Made by a program: the position numbers and the translations under genes. Below the pieces are notes generated by a model. The model was not told the DNA's origin. It saw only the letters and a program-made list of their open reading frames with translations, and made no database searches. A DNA stretch of 64,000 nt from Massilia putida (GTDB taxonomy: Bacteria; Pseudomonadota; Gammaproteobacteria; Burkholderiales; Burkholderiaceae_D): the NCBI RefSeq assembly GCF_001941825.1, contig NZ_CP019038.1, positions 1,922,001-1,986,000 on the forward strand, written 5' to 3'. How positions within the stretch are numbered: the stretch's first letter is position 1; every line of letters starts with the position of its first letter. Of this stretch, positions 1 through 8,473 are shown one piece after another.

Positions 1-474
1 TTCCCCCGTCAACAACGTGAACGGAATCCCGCGTGCATCGAGCACGTCCAGCAGCTGCGCATGCACCCGCTGCCGCACCTCTTCCGACTCGCGCTGCAGC
101 CCGTCCGGCACCCACGGCAGATCGGGCGCCGCGACGAGCGTCCAGGCATAGTCGTGCGCCGCTTCCAAAGCAAGCAGGTCGGCCGGCACGCGCCCCCAGT
201 AGACGCGGCTGTACACGGCCGTCATCAACGGCGTCGTGTCGACGAACAGGAAGTCCCGCACGCGCGCGTCGTCCGCCAGCACCTGCTCGCGTGCGCGCTG
301 GGTGCGCGCGATGCCGACCTGGTCGTCCTCGCGCGGCACGCGCGCGTTGACCTCCACGAATTCGCGCAGGTATTCCGCCACCCACAGCGTGCCGTAGCGC
401 GCCGCCAGCGCCTGCGCCAAGGTCGACTTGCCCGTCGATTCCGCGCCCAGCAGGGCGATCCGCTTCGGCGTCAT
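1..474 (-). CDS. NadR-type ribosylnicotinamide kinase / AAA family ATPase (partial, C-terminus outside window)
   Basis: The 158 visible residues begin MTPKRIALLGAESTGKS; the P-loop GAESTGKS (residues 10-17) is the form typical of the kinase domain of NadR, which phosphorylates nicotinamide riboside to NMN. An EYLREFVE segment follows, matching the substrate-side helix of that family. There is no N-terminal helix-turn-helix, so this is a kinase-only protein and not the trifunctional enterobacterial NadR. The ATG shares one base with the pnuC stop (TGATG), so the two genes are translationally coupled: PnuC imports the riboside and this kinase traps it. The gene runs off the left edge. Confidence 0.85.
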   Translation of the reverse strand, partial: MTPKRIALLGAESTGKSTLAQALAARYGTLWVAEYLREFVEVNARVPREDDQVGIARTQRAREQVLADDARVRDFLFVDTTPLMTAVYSRVYWGRVPADLLALEAAHDYAWTLVAAPDLPWVPDGLQRESEEVRQRVHAQLLDVLDARGIPFTLLTGE

Positions 475-1103
475 CACACGCCCCCGGCCACCGGCACGCC
501 GGCGGGCGGCGCCGCATCGGCACGCGCGGCCGCCGTCCACGCGCGCAGGCCCAGCACGGCCAGCACGACGAACACGGCGTACAGGATCGCCGTCAGGTGC
601 AGGCCCTTGTAGACGTACAGCCCCACGTACAGCACGTCGACGACGATCCACGTGTGCCAGTTCTCGATCTTCTTTTTCGCCGTGAGCAGCTGGCCCAGCA
701 GGCTGCCGGCCGTGAGGAAGCCGTCCATATGCGGCACGTCCGTGTCCGTGAAGGCTTTCAGGAACGCCGACAGCGCGACAAAACCGATGGCCCAGCCGGC
801 CAGCGACGCGATCCAGCCCGGGCGCGTCAGGCGCGTCACGGGCAGCGGCCTGCCCTCGGCGCCGCGCAGCCACTGCCACCAGCCCCAGATCGAGGCGGCG
901 ATGAACACGCCCTGCAAGCCGGCGTCGCCGTACAGGCGGGCGCCTGCGAACACGACGCCGTACGTGGCCGACGAGACGATGGCGAAGAACCAGCCCCAGT
1001 GATTGCGCAGGATCGTGAGCACGACCGTCGCGACCGACAGGACAAAGCCGAGCAGTTCGAGCGGCGTGGTGGTGAAGCCAAGCAGGACCAGGGTATCGTT
1101 CAT
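474..1103 (-). CDS. pnuC: PnuC-type nicotinamide riboside transporter
   Basis: This 209-residue integral inner-membrane protein has about seven hydrophobic segments and the PnuC family hallmarks, including the GWFFAIVSSATYGVVF segment near residues 37-52, the aromatic IWGWWQWLRG stretch and a conserved NWHTWIVVDV motif near residues 148-157. PnuC proteins move nicotinamide riboside by facilitated diffusion, driven by phosphorylation inside the cell, and the coupled kinase gene directly downstream fits that. No clear Shine-Dalgarno sequence precedes the ATG at 1103. The gene is divergent from the sigma-54 ABC operon. No NAD riboswitch was recognised in the upstream 200 bases. Confidence 0.9.
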   Translation of the reverse strand: MNDTLVLLGFTTTPLELLGFVLSVATVVLTILRNHWGWFFAIVSSATYGVVFAGARLYGDAGLQGVFIAASIWGWWQWLRGAEGRPLPVTRLTRPGWIASLAGWAIGFVALSAFLKAFTDTDVPHMDGFLTAGSLLGQLLTAKKKIENWHTWIVVDVLYVGLYVYKGLHLTAILYAVFVVLAVLGLRAWTAAARADAAPPAGVPVAGGV

Positions 1104-1171
1104 GGAAGAAGAGATGCGGGCGAGTCGGCGATTATGGAAGGAGCCGGACGTTTATGCAACCCGGCGGACGA

Positions 1172-1189
1172 GTGTCCGTTTCCGGACAC
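1172..1189. promoter_or_regulatory. Perfect inverted repeat, candidate enhancer site for the operon's NtrC-family regulator
   Basis: The arms GTGTCCG (1172-1178) and CGGACAC (1183-1189) are exact inverse complements separated by TTTC. The centre lies about 97 bases upstream of the transcription start expected from the sigma-54 promoter at 1252, the usual distance for an enhancer-binding protein. The operon encodes such a protein (5686-7080), so autoregulation is the simplest reading. Binding itself is inferred. Confidence 0.7.
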
Positions 1190-1251
1190 CGTTGCCCGCC
1201 GCCGGGCAGTGCGAAGAGCCCACACGCCCTCCTCCTCCAGGGAAACCATGC

Positions 1252-1267
1252 TGGCACGCGCCTTGCA
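1252..1267 (+). promoter_or_regulatory. Sigma-54 (-24/-12) promoter
   Basis: The sequence TGGCACG-CGCC-TTGCA matches the sigma-54 consensus TGGCACG-N4-TTGCW at every fixed position, with the GG and GC dinucleotides separated by exactly 10 bases. Transcription should start near 1278, about 24 bases before the adaptor gene's ATG at 1302. It drives an operon that contains its own sigma-54 activator. Confidence 0.88.
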
Positions 1268-1301
1268 ACACAGGCAGCATCGCAACGCATCGCCGCCAAT
1301 C

Positions 1302-2549
1302 ATGGACCAGGCCCTCAGTCTCGACATCATCCGCCGCCGCACCCGCCTGCGCGTCGCCGGCACGCTTTTGCTGCTCGGCGGCCTGTGCGCCGGCGCGTGG
1401 GGCTTGAACCGCATGCTGCGCCCCGGCGTCTCGGTCGAGGACGTCGTCATCGCGCAGGTCCGGCGCGGCAACGTCGACAACACGGTGGGCGCATCCGGCA
1501 TCGTCATCCCCGTGCGCGAGGAAGTGGTGGCGAGTCCGGGCGCGAGCCGCGTCGCGAAGGTTCACGCCAAGCCCGGCCAGCCAGTACGGGCGGGCGACCT
1601 GCTGCTGGAACTGGACGACCGCGAGATCCGCCTCGCGCTGGAAGCGTTGAAGGAACAACTGGCGCAGCAGGACAACCGCATCGCGACCCTGACGCAGGAA
1701 CTGCAGCAGAAGCGCACGCAGATCTCAAGCAGCATCGAACTGCTGGAAATCGACCTGCAGGCCGCGCGCGCCACCTTGGAACGCAGCGAGAAGCTGCGCT
1801 CGAGCGGTCTCGTATCGGGCGAGAACCTGCTGACGGCGGAACTGAACGTCAAGCGCACGGAGATCCAGCTGCGCCAGCAGCGCGCCCTGCTCGAGGACAC
1901 GCGCCGCACTACGGCCAGCAACATCGCCGCCGCCGACCTGCAGAAAGCGATCCTGCAAAAGCAGATCGCGCAGCAGGATCAACTGCTGGACCGCACCCGC
2001 GTGCGCGCCCCGTTCGGCGGCATGCTGACCTGGCTCGTCGAGGAAGAAGGCGCCAGCGTGGCGGCGGGCCAGCTCGTGGCGCGCGTCTCCGAATCGGACA
2101 ACTACCGCGTCGAGGCGACCTTATCGGACTTCCACGCGCGCCAGCTCGCGCCAGGGCAGGCCGTGCGCGTGGAACAGAACGGCGAGATCCTGGCCGGCAC
2201 CGTCCACACGATCCTGCCCGAAATCCAGAACGGCACGATCAAGCTGCTCGTCGACCTGGCCCAGCCCCGCAACGCGCACCTGCGCAACAAGATGCGCGTC
2301 GACGTCAACGTCGTCACCGAACGCCGCGCGCACGTGCTCGTGGTCGACAACGGCGCCGCGTTCAACGGACGCGGGCCGCAGCCGGCGTTCGTCGTCGACG
2401 GCGATGTGGCGCGCAAGCGGACGGTCACGCTGGGCGCGAGCGACGGCAAGGTGGTCGAAGTCGTCGCGGGCGCGCGCGAGGGCGAGCGGGTGCTCGTCTC
2501 GGACATCCGCGCATTCAAGGACCTGGACACCATCCGCATTTCGAATTAA
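1302..2549 (+). CDS. HlyD/MacA-like periplasmic adaptor subunit
   Basis: The protein has 415 residues. An N-terminal membrane anchor (about residues 18-37, LLLLGGLCAGAWGL) is followed by a lipoyl-like half-motif (VHAKPGQPVRAGDLLLELDD), a long coiled-coil hairpin rich in Gln, Leu and Arg (about 105-215), the second lipoyl half (RVRAPFGGMLTWL) and beta-barrel domains. It is the envelope adaptor of an ABC export system and should bridge the FtsX-type permeases to an outer-membrane channel, which is not encoded here. The start at 1302 was chosen because it lies just downstream of the predicted sigma-54 transcription start; longer in-frame extensions would cross the promoter. It is first in a six-gene operon. 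Confidence 0.88.
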   Translation: MDQALSLDIIRRRTRLRVAGTLLLLGGLCAGAWGLNRMLRPGVSVEDVVIAQVRRGNVDNTVGASGIVIPVREEVVASPGASRVAKVHAKPGQPVRAGDLLLELDDREIRLALEALKEQLAQQDNRIATLTQELQQKRTQISSSIELLEIDLQAARATLERSEKLRSSGLVSGENLLTAELNVKRTEIQLRQQRALLEDTRRTTASNIAAADLQKAILQKQIAQQDQLLDRTRVRAPFGGMLTWLVEEEGASVAAGQLVARVSESDNYRVEATLSDFHARQLAPGQAVRVEQNGEILAGTVHTILPEIQNGTIKLLVDLAQPRNAHLRNKMRVDVNVVTERRAHVLVVDNGAAFNGRGPQPAFVVDGDVARKRTVTLGASDGKVVEVVAGAREGERVLVSDIRAFKDLDTIRISN

Positions 2550-2565
2550 ACACAGCGAGGACCTC

Positions 2566-3249
2566 ATGATCAGACTGAACAAAGTCAGCAAGACCTACCG
2601 CACGGACAAGGTCGAGACGCTGGCACTGAAGGACATCGATCTCTCCATCGAGCGCGGCGAATTCGTCGCCATGATGGGCCCCAGCGGCTGCGGCAAGAGT
2701 ACGCTGCTGAACATCATCGGCCTGCTCGACCGGCCCGGCCAGGGCAGCGTGGACATCGACGGCGCCGCCATCGCGTCGTACCGCGACAAGGAAGTGGCGC
2801 AGCTGCGCAACCGCATGTTCGGCTTCGTGTTCCAGAGCTTCCACCTGATCCCCGACCTGCGCGTGATCGACAACGTGGAACTGCCCCTGCTCTACCGCAG
2901 CGTGTCCGGCGGCGAGCGGCGCCGGCTCGCGCGCGCGGCTTTGGAGCGCGTGGGCCTCGGCGCGCGCATGGACCACTATCCGAACCAGCTGTCCGGCGGC
3001 CAGCAGCAGCGCGTGGCGATCGCGCGCGCCATCGTCGGCCAGCCGCATGTCCTGCTGGCCGACGAGCCGACGGGGAACCTGGACAGCAAGATGGGCGCCG
3101 AGATCATGGACCTCCTGCTGAAGCTGAACGCCGAAGGCACGACGATCGTGATGGTCACGCACGACGAGATCGACGCCCGCCGCGTCGGCCGCATCGTGCG
3201 CGTGTTCGACGGCCAGCTGGTGCAACCGGAGCGCCTCCATGCTGCGTAA
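2566..3249 (+). CDS. LolD/MacB-type ABC transporter ATP-binding protein
   Basis: This 227-residue nucleotide-binding subunit has Walker A GPSGCGKS (38-45), a Q-loop (FVFQSFHLIP), the signature LSGGQ (142-146), Walker B with LLADEPTGNLD (163-173) and the H-loop MVTHD. The LLADEPTGNLD form is characteristic of the MacB/LolD/FtsE group, whose members power mechanotransmission in the envelope and not substrate passage through a pore. A good ribosome site (AGCGAGGA) precedes the ATG at 2566. It overlaps the first permease gene by 11 bases, implying coupled translation and a complex with both permeases. Confidence 0.93.
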   Translation: MIRLNKVSKTYRTDKVETLALKDIDLSIERGEFVAMMGPSGCGKSTLLNIIGLLDRPGQGSVDIDGAAIASYRDKEVAQLRNRMFGFVFQSFHLIPDLRVIDNVELPLLYRSVSGGERRRLARAALERVGLGARMDHYPNQLSGGQQQRVAIARAIVGQPHVLLADEPTGNLDSKMGAEIMDLLLKLNAEGTTIVMVTHDEIDARRVGRIVRVFDGQLVQPERLHAA

Positions 3250-4480
3250 CTACCTGCTGACCGCGTACAAGGTCTTCATGCGCCGCAAGCTGTTCACGGC
3301 GATCAACCTGGCGTGCATCGTGCTGACGCTCGTCGTGCTGATGGTGATCACCGCGCTGCTGCAGACCACGTTCTGGCCGAGCGGCGTGGAAGGCAGGAGC
3401 GACCGCTTCCTGCAGGTGTACGGCATCCGCAGCGAGAGCCCGGACGGCAAGAACACGCTCACCACCCTCCTGGGCTACAAGACCATCGACAAATACCTGA
3501 AACCGATGACGGGCGTCGAGCGCGTCTCCGCGTTCACGGTTCCGGGCACGGTGTCCGTCTACCAGGGCGACCGCGTCAGCCAGCTCGACATGCGCCGCGT
3601 CGACGCCGACTACTGGAAGATCCTCGACTTCCACGTGCTGGCCGGCCGCCTGCCGAACGAGGACGACGACCGGCTCGGGCACCTCGTCGCCGTCGTCAAC
3701 GCATCGACAGGGCGCCGCCTGTTTCCGGGCGCCGCCGCGGTGGGGCAACGCATCAGCGTGGGCGGGCAGACGTTCGAGATCATCGGCGTCGTCGCGGACG
3801 TCATCCACATCAATGCCTACGCCGACATGTGGACACCGCTGACGACGTTTCCGTCGACCGATTACCAGAAGGACCTCACCGGGCCCTTCGCCGCCTTGCT
3901 GATGGCGCGTTCGCCGGATGATCTGCCGCGCATCCAGCGCGACGTCGCGCGCATTGCGACGACCTTCGTCAGCGCCGACCCGCGCACCTACCCGACCACG
4001 CGGTTCTGGGCCGACAGCAAACTGGATGTGTTCGCGCGCATGCTACTGGGCCGGCAAAGCGTGGCCGACTCCGGTGCTGCGCGGCTGCTGACGATGATCG
4101 GTGCCGGCATGCTGCTGTTCATGCTGCTGCCCGCGCTGAACCTCGTCAACCTGAACATGGGACGCATCCTCGAACGCAGCGCCGAGATCGGGGTGCGCAA
4201 GGCGTTCGGCGCCACCAGCCTGCAGCTGGCGGGCCAGCTGGTCGTCGAGAACGTGCTGCTGTGCCTCGCGGGCGGCCTGCTCGGCCTCGCGTGCGCACGG
4301 CTCGTGCTGTGGTGGCTCGAAGCGTCGCAATTGATTCCCTATCTGGAGGTCGACATCAACCTGCCGGTGTTCGGCTGCGGCATGCTGCTCGCCCTCGTCT
4401 TCGGCCTCCTGTCCGGCGCGCTGCCCGCGTGGAAGATGTCGCGCCTCGATCCCGTCCACGCCCTGAAAGGAGCCGCGTGA
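3239..4480 (+). CDS. FtsX/MacB-type ABC permease (first of a pair)
   Basis: The 413-residue protein has the standard MacB topology: one transmembrane helix near residues 20-42, a periplasmic core domain (about 45-275; contains VVNASTGRRLFPG and GVVADVIH) and three C-terminal helices (about 285-405) of the FtsX domain. The RSAEIGVRKAFGAT loop is the cytoplasmic coupling motif of this family. It shares an overlap with the ATPase gene and a one-base TGATG junction with the second permease. Together the pair probably forms a heterodimer, where MacB is a homodimer; the substrate could be a peptide, lipid or antimicrobial and cannot be read from sequence. Confidence 0.9.
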   Translation: MLRNYLLTAYKVFMRRKLFTAINLACIVLTLVVLMVITALLQTTFWPSGVEGRSDRFLQVYGIRSESPDGKNTLTTLLGYKTIDKYLKPMTGVERVSAFTVPGTVSVYQGDRVSQLDMRRVDADYWKILDFHVLAGRLPNEDDDRLGHLVAVVNASTGRRLFPGAAAVGQRISVGGQTFEIIGVVADVIHINAYADMWTPLTTFPSTDYQKDLTGPFAALLMARSPDDLPRIQRDVARIATTFVSADPRTYPTTRFWADSKLDVFARMLLGRQSVADSGAARLLTMIGAGMLLFMLLPALNLVNLNMGRILERSAEIGVRKAFGATSLQLAGQLVVENVLLCLAGGLLGLACARLVLWWLEASQLIPYLEVDINLPVFGCGMLLALVFGLLSGALPAWKMSRLDPVHALKGAA

Positions 4481-5676
4481 TGCTGCGCCACCTGTTGCGA
4501 CTCACCTGGAAGCGCAAGTCCAGGAATCTGATGCTGAGCCTCGAGATCCTGCTGGCCTTCGCCATCGTGTTCGGCATCGCCGCGGTCGGCCTGCGCTTCT
4601 GGCAGTTGTATCGCGAACCGATCGGCTTCGACGGCATCGACACATGGTCGGTCGCCATGCAGTTCTCCGACATGCCGGCCGATGCGATCTCCCCCGACAC
4701 CTACGACCTGCTGCGCCGCAGCCTGCTCGAGCTGCCGGAAGTGCGGGCCGTCGGCTTTGCCACCCACGCGCCGTACACCTTGTCCACGTGGACCACCAGC
4801 TTCAGGTCGCCGCAAACCGGCGCGAAGGTGGACACGGACACCATCGAGGTGAGCGACGACGTCGCCGCCGCGCTGGGCGTGCACCTGACGGCCGGGCGCT
4901 GGTTCGACGCCACCGACGAAGGCCAGCCGGATCTTCCGGCGGTGCTGAACCGGCGCATGGCGGCCGCGCTGTTTCCCGGCCGGCAGGCGCTGGGCCAGCG
5001 CTTCACGAGCGCGGAGAATGGCCCGCCCCGCACGTACCGGGTCGTGGGCCTCGTCGACGCGTTCCGCAACAAGGGGCCTTTCATGACGCCGACGAACTTC
5101 GTCATCGCCCGCTTCGCGCCGCACACGAGCCAGTCGCGCGCACGCACGATCCTGGTCAAGGTCGCGCCGGGCACGCCGCGCGCGTTCGAGGAAAAGCTGA
5201 ACCGGCGCCTCAAGGCGGTCCGCAACGACTGGTCGTACGAGATCGCGCCCCTGGCCGCGATGCGCGCCACGCTGCTGAAGGAGCAACTGGTGCCGCTGGC
5301 CGTCGTCGCCGTCATCGCCGCGTTCATGCTGCTGATGGTCGCCTTCGGCCTGTTCGGCGTGCTGTGGCAGAACACGACGCGCCGGATTCCCGAGATCGGC
5401 CTGCGCCGCGCGCTCGGCGCCAGCGCCGGCAGCATCTACCGGCAGATCGTGTTCGAACAGTTGCTGCTGTGCTCATTGGCCATCGCCGCCGCGCTGGTCC
5501 TGCTCGTGCAGCTGCCGCTGACCGGCGCGCTGGGCGAGACGCTGAACTGGCCCGTGTTCGCCGGCGCCGCCCTGCTGTCGATGGCCGTTATCTATCTGCT
5601 ATCCTTGGCGTGCTCGCTCTACCCGGGCTGGCGCGCGAGCCGCCTCGATCCCGCGGCGGCGCTGCATTACGAATAA
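4480..5676 (+). CDS. FtsX/MacB-type ABC permease (second of a pair)
   Basis: The 398-residue paralogue of the preceding gene has the same layout: an N-terminal helix (about 18-38), a periplasmic domain and three C-terminal helices, with the coupling motif RRIPEIGLRRALGAS. Sequence divergence from its partner is large, so the two are not a recent duplication. The ATG at 4480 reuses the A of the upstream stop codon; the GTG at 4477 is a possible alternative. The gene ends nine bases before the regulator gene, with no terminator, so regulator and transporter are cotranscribed. Confidence 0.9.
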   Translation: MLRHLLRLTWKRKSRNLMLSLEILLAFAIVFGIAAVGLRFWQLYREPIGFDGIDTWSVAMQFSDMPADAISPDTYDLLRRSLLELPEVRAVGFATHAPYTLSTWTTSFRSPQTGAKVDTDTIEVSDDVAAALGVHLTAGRWFDATDEGQPDLPAVLNRRMAAALFPGRQALGQRFTSAENGPPRTYRVVGLVDAFRNKGPFMTPTNFVIARFAPHTSQSRARTILVKVAPGTPRAFEEKLNRRLKAVRNDWSYEIAPLAAMRATLLKEQLVPLAVVAVIAAFMLLMVAFGLFGVLWQNTTRRIPEIGLRRALGASAGSIYRQIVFEQLLLCSLAIAAALVLLVQLPLTGALGETLNWPVFAGAALLSMAVIYLLSLACSLYPGWRASRLDPAAALHYE

Positions 5677-5685
5677 AAGGCATCC

Positions 5686-7080
5686 ATGGAACTACAACGG
5701 AGACGGCGCGTACTGGTCGTCGACGACGACCACGCCGTCCAGGTCTCGCTGGCTTTGCTGCTCAAGCAGGCCGGCTTCGACGCGGTCTGCGCGGACGGGC
5801 CGCGCGAGGCGCTGGCGCAGCTGGCATCGAACGCGTTCGATCTCGTCCTACAGGACATGAATTTCTCGCTGCAGACGAGCGGCGAGGAAGGCCTGGCCCT
5901 GCTCGCGCAGATCAAGGCCGCGCATCCGGGGCTGCCCGTCCTCCTGATGACGGCCTGGGGCTCGATCGCGCTGGCCGTGCGCGGCGTGAAGGCCGGCGCC
6001 GCCAACTTTTTTACCAAACCCTGGGACAACGCCCAGCTGGTCGACCTGATCGAAGCGACGCTGGACCTGGGCACGTCCGCGGCGCCGGCCTGCCGCACGC
6101 GCGCCGCGCTCGACGCGAAGTACGACTTCACGGACATCGTCGGCGAGCATCCGAAGCTGCTCAAGGTGCTGGAGACGATCGCGCAGGTCGCGCCCACGCG
6201 CGCGCCCGTGCTGGTCCTCGGCGAGAGCGGCACGGGCAAGGAACTGATCGCGGACGCCATCCACCGCAACAGCCCGCGCCGGCTTGCTCCCATCGTCAAG
6301 ATCAATATGGGCGCCGTCACGACGTCGCTGTTCGAGAGCGAGATGTTCGGCCACGTGCGCGGCGCGTTCACGGACGCGCGCGACAACCGCAAGGGCCATA
6401 TCGCCAGCGCCGAGGGGGGCACGCTGTTCCTCGACGAGATCGGAGAACTGAACCGCGGCGACCAGGTCAAGCTGCTGCGCGTGCTGCAAGACCAGCGCTA
6501 CCAGCCCGTCGGCGCGAGCCGCGCCGAACAGGCGGACGTGCGCGTCATCTCCGCCACCAACCGCGAACTGGCGGAACTGGTGGCGGCCGGCGACTTCCGC
6601 GAAGACCTGTTCTACCGCCTGAACCTGATCACGATCCGCCTGCCGCCGCTGCGCGAGCGGCGCAGCGACATTCCGCTGCTCGCGCGCCACATCGTGGCAA
6701 CCGTGGCCGACAGCTACAATATCAAGACCGTCGGCCTGGCGCCGCAGGCGCTGGACTGGCTCGCCGCGCAACCGTGGCCCGGCAACATCCGCCAGCTGAA
6801 ACAGACGCTGGAGCGCACGCTGCTCCTGGCCGGCAAGGACGTCCTCACGCAGGCCGATTTCCTGGCCACGAGCGCCGTCGACGAGAACGTGCCGGGCACG
6901 CGGCTCGGCGTCGACGGCATGACGCTGGACCAGGTCGAGCGCCTGATGATCGACCAGGCGCTGCGCCAGCATGCCGGCAACATCTCGCGCGTGGCGAAGG
7001 CGCTCGGCCTGTCGCGCACCGCGCTGTACCGCCGGCTGGAACGCCACGGCCTCGGCGACGGCGCCCAGCACGCGGAATGA
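5686..7080 (+). CDS. Sigma-54-dependent NtrC-family response regulator
   Basis: The 464-residue protein has a receiver domain with acidic pocket DDD (13-15) and phospho-acceptor D57, an AAA+ domain with Walker A GESGTGKE (179-186) and Walker B GGTLFLDEIGEL, and a C-terminal Fis-type helix-turn-helix (HAGNISRVAKALGLSRTALYRRL). The sigma-54 contact loop, normally GAFTGA, reads GAFTDA at residues 226-231. The operon's own promoter is a perfect sigma-54 site with an upstream dyad, so this protein most likely activates its own operon. Its kinase partner overlaps it by four bases. Confidence 0.93.
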   Translation: MELQRRRRVLVVDDDHAVQVSLALLLKQAGFDAVCADGPREALAQLASNAFDLVLQDMNFSLQTSGEEGLALLAQIKAAHPGLPVLLMTAWGSIALAVRGVKAGAANFFTKPWDNAQLVDLIEATLDLGTSAAPACRTRAALDAKYDFTDIVGEHPKLLKVLETIAQVAPTRAPVLVLGESGTGKELIADAIHRNSPRRLAPIVKINMGAVTTSLFESEMFGHVRGAFTDARDNRKGHIASAEGGTLFLDEIGELNRGDQVKLLRVLQDQRYQPVGASRAEQADVRVISATNRELAELVAAGDFREDLFYRLNLITIRLPPLRERRSDIPLLARHIVATVADSYNIKTVGLAPQALDWLAAQPWPGNIRQLKQTLERTLLLAGKDVLTQADFLATSAVDENVPGTRLGVDGMTLDQVERLMIDQALRQHAGNISRVAKALGLSRTALYRRLERHGLGDGAQHAE

Positions 7081-8447
7081 TGCGCATCAAGCTCGGCACC
7101 TACGTCCTGGCGCTGCACGTGCCGCTGTTCGGCTGCGCCGCCCTGCTGCTGCCGGGGCGTCCGCTGTGGTTCGTCGGCGCGGAAGCCCTGCTGCTGGCCA
7201 GCCTCGCGCTGGGCTGGCTGCTGGTGCGCCAGGCTTTGGCACCGCTGGGTTATACCCGCCGGTTCCACGACCTGCTCCAGGACCAGCAATACGCCAGCCG
7301 CCTGGCGGCGCCGGCATCGCCGGAACTCGAGGACCTGGTCGGCACGTTCAACACGATGCTCGGCGCGCTGCACCGCGAGCGCCTGGCCATCGGCGAGCAA
7401 CAGGGATTTCTCGACCGCCTGCTGGAAGCGACGCCCGCCGCCGTCCTCGTATTCGACTTCGACGGCGCGATCAGCCTCGTCAACGCGGGCGCGGGAGAAC
7501 TCCTCGGCCTGGACGGGCCGCAAGGCCGGCGCCTGAGTGCGTGGACCGAAGGCGGCGGCGGTTTCATGGCGAGTCTCGACGCGCGCGGCCGCGCCCGCAG
7601 CCGCCAGCTGATCGCCGCACTGGATACCCTGCCGCTGGGCGAATCGCGCCTGCTGACGGACCTCGACGGCCGCCGCTACCGCGCCCAGCGCGGCCAGTTC
7701 TACGACCGCGGCTTCGCGCGCCACTTCCTGATGGTCGAGGAGCTGACGGCCGAACTGGAGGATTCCGAGCGCGCCACGTACGAACGCCTGATCCGCGTGC
7801 TCGCGCACGAAGTGAACAACACGGTGGCCGCAACCGGCTCCGTGCTCGATTCGCTGCTGTACTACCGCGGCCAGCTCGACGAACGGGACGCGGGCGACTT
7901 CGCGACGGCCATCGTCGCCGTCCAGCGCCGCAACGCGAGCCTGGGCGAATTCATCGACCGCTTCACCAAAGTCGTCAAGATGCCGCCGCCGGAACCGCGC
8001 CCGACCGACCTGAAGGCCATCGTCGACGACATCCTGTGGCTGAACCGGGAACAGTGCAACAGCCGCGGCATCGCGCTGGGCTGGCACCGCTGCGATCCGG
8101 TCGCGCCGCTGGCGCTGGATGCGCAACTGATCGAGCAGGCGCTGCTCAACATCGTCAAGAATGCGATCGAGGCGATCGACGAGGCCGGCGCAGCGGGCGG
8201 CTTCGTGCGGCTGGAACTCGCGGACGAAGGCCAGCGCGTGCGGCTGTCCGTGATCGATTCGGGCGACCTGCTGGCGACCGGGCCGGCGCGGCCGTTGTTC
8301 ACGCCGTTCTTCACGACGCGCAAAGGCGGCCAGGGGATCGGCCTGATGTTCGTGCGCGAGGTATTGCAGCGGCACGGGTGCACGTATTCACTGGCGCCGG
8401 GGGCGCCTGGCGAGACGCGGTTCGATATCCGGTTCCCGGCCGCGTGA
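7077..8447 (+). CDS. Sensor histidine kinase paired with the sigma-54 regulator
   Basis: The 456-residue protein has two N-terminal transmembrane segments (about 7-55) with almost no periplasmic loop, so the signal is probably sensed in the membrane or from the transporter. A HAMP-like linker leads to a PAS domain (about 115-185, ATPAAVLVFDFDGAISLVN), then the phospho-acceptor H244 in AHEVNNT, the N-box NIVKNAIEAID and the catalytic DSGD / FTTRKGGQGIGL segment. The H-box and compact G-box resemble NtrY/PrsK-type kinases. Its ATG overlaps the regulator stop as ATGA; a second ATG follows at 7080. The operon ends here, followed by hairpin repeats. Confidence 0.88.
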   Translation: MMRIKLGTYVLALHVPLFGCAALLLPGRPLWFVGAEALLLASLALGWLLVRQALAPLGYTRRFHDLLQDQQYASRLAAPASPELEDLVGTFNTMLGALHRERLAIGEQQGFLDRLLEATPAAVLVFDFDGAISLVNAGAGELLGLDGPQGRRLSAWTEGGGGFMASLDARGRARSRQLIAALDTLPLGESRLLTDLDGRRYRAQRGQFYDRGFARHFLMVEELTAELEDSERATYERLIRVLAHEVNNTVAATGSVLDSLLYYRGQLDERDAGDFATAIVAVQRRNASLGEFIDRFTKVVKMPPPEPRPTDLKAIVDDILWLNREQCNSRGIALGWHRCDPVAPLALDAQLIEQALLNIVKNAIEAIDEAGAAGGFVRLELADEGQRVRLSVIDSGDLLATGPARPLFTPFFTTRKGGQGIGLMFVREVLQRHGCTYSLAPGAPGETRFDIRFPAA

Positions 8448-8473
8448 GGCAGGCGTTCGCGCGGGCACAGGGT

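Noticed and set aside
1104..1171. NAD-sensing riboswitch before pnuC
   Set aside because: The leader is too short and shows no conserved core.
597..1301. Long in-frame extension of the adaptor protein upstream of 1302
   Set aside because: It would run through the perfect sigma-54 promoter and antisense to pnuC; the extension has no domain features.
4644..7076. Long open frame ahead of the histidine kinase
   Set aside because: It is an alternative frame through the permease and regulator genes, with Arg/Ala/Pro-rich composition typical of G+C-rich shadows.
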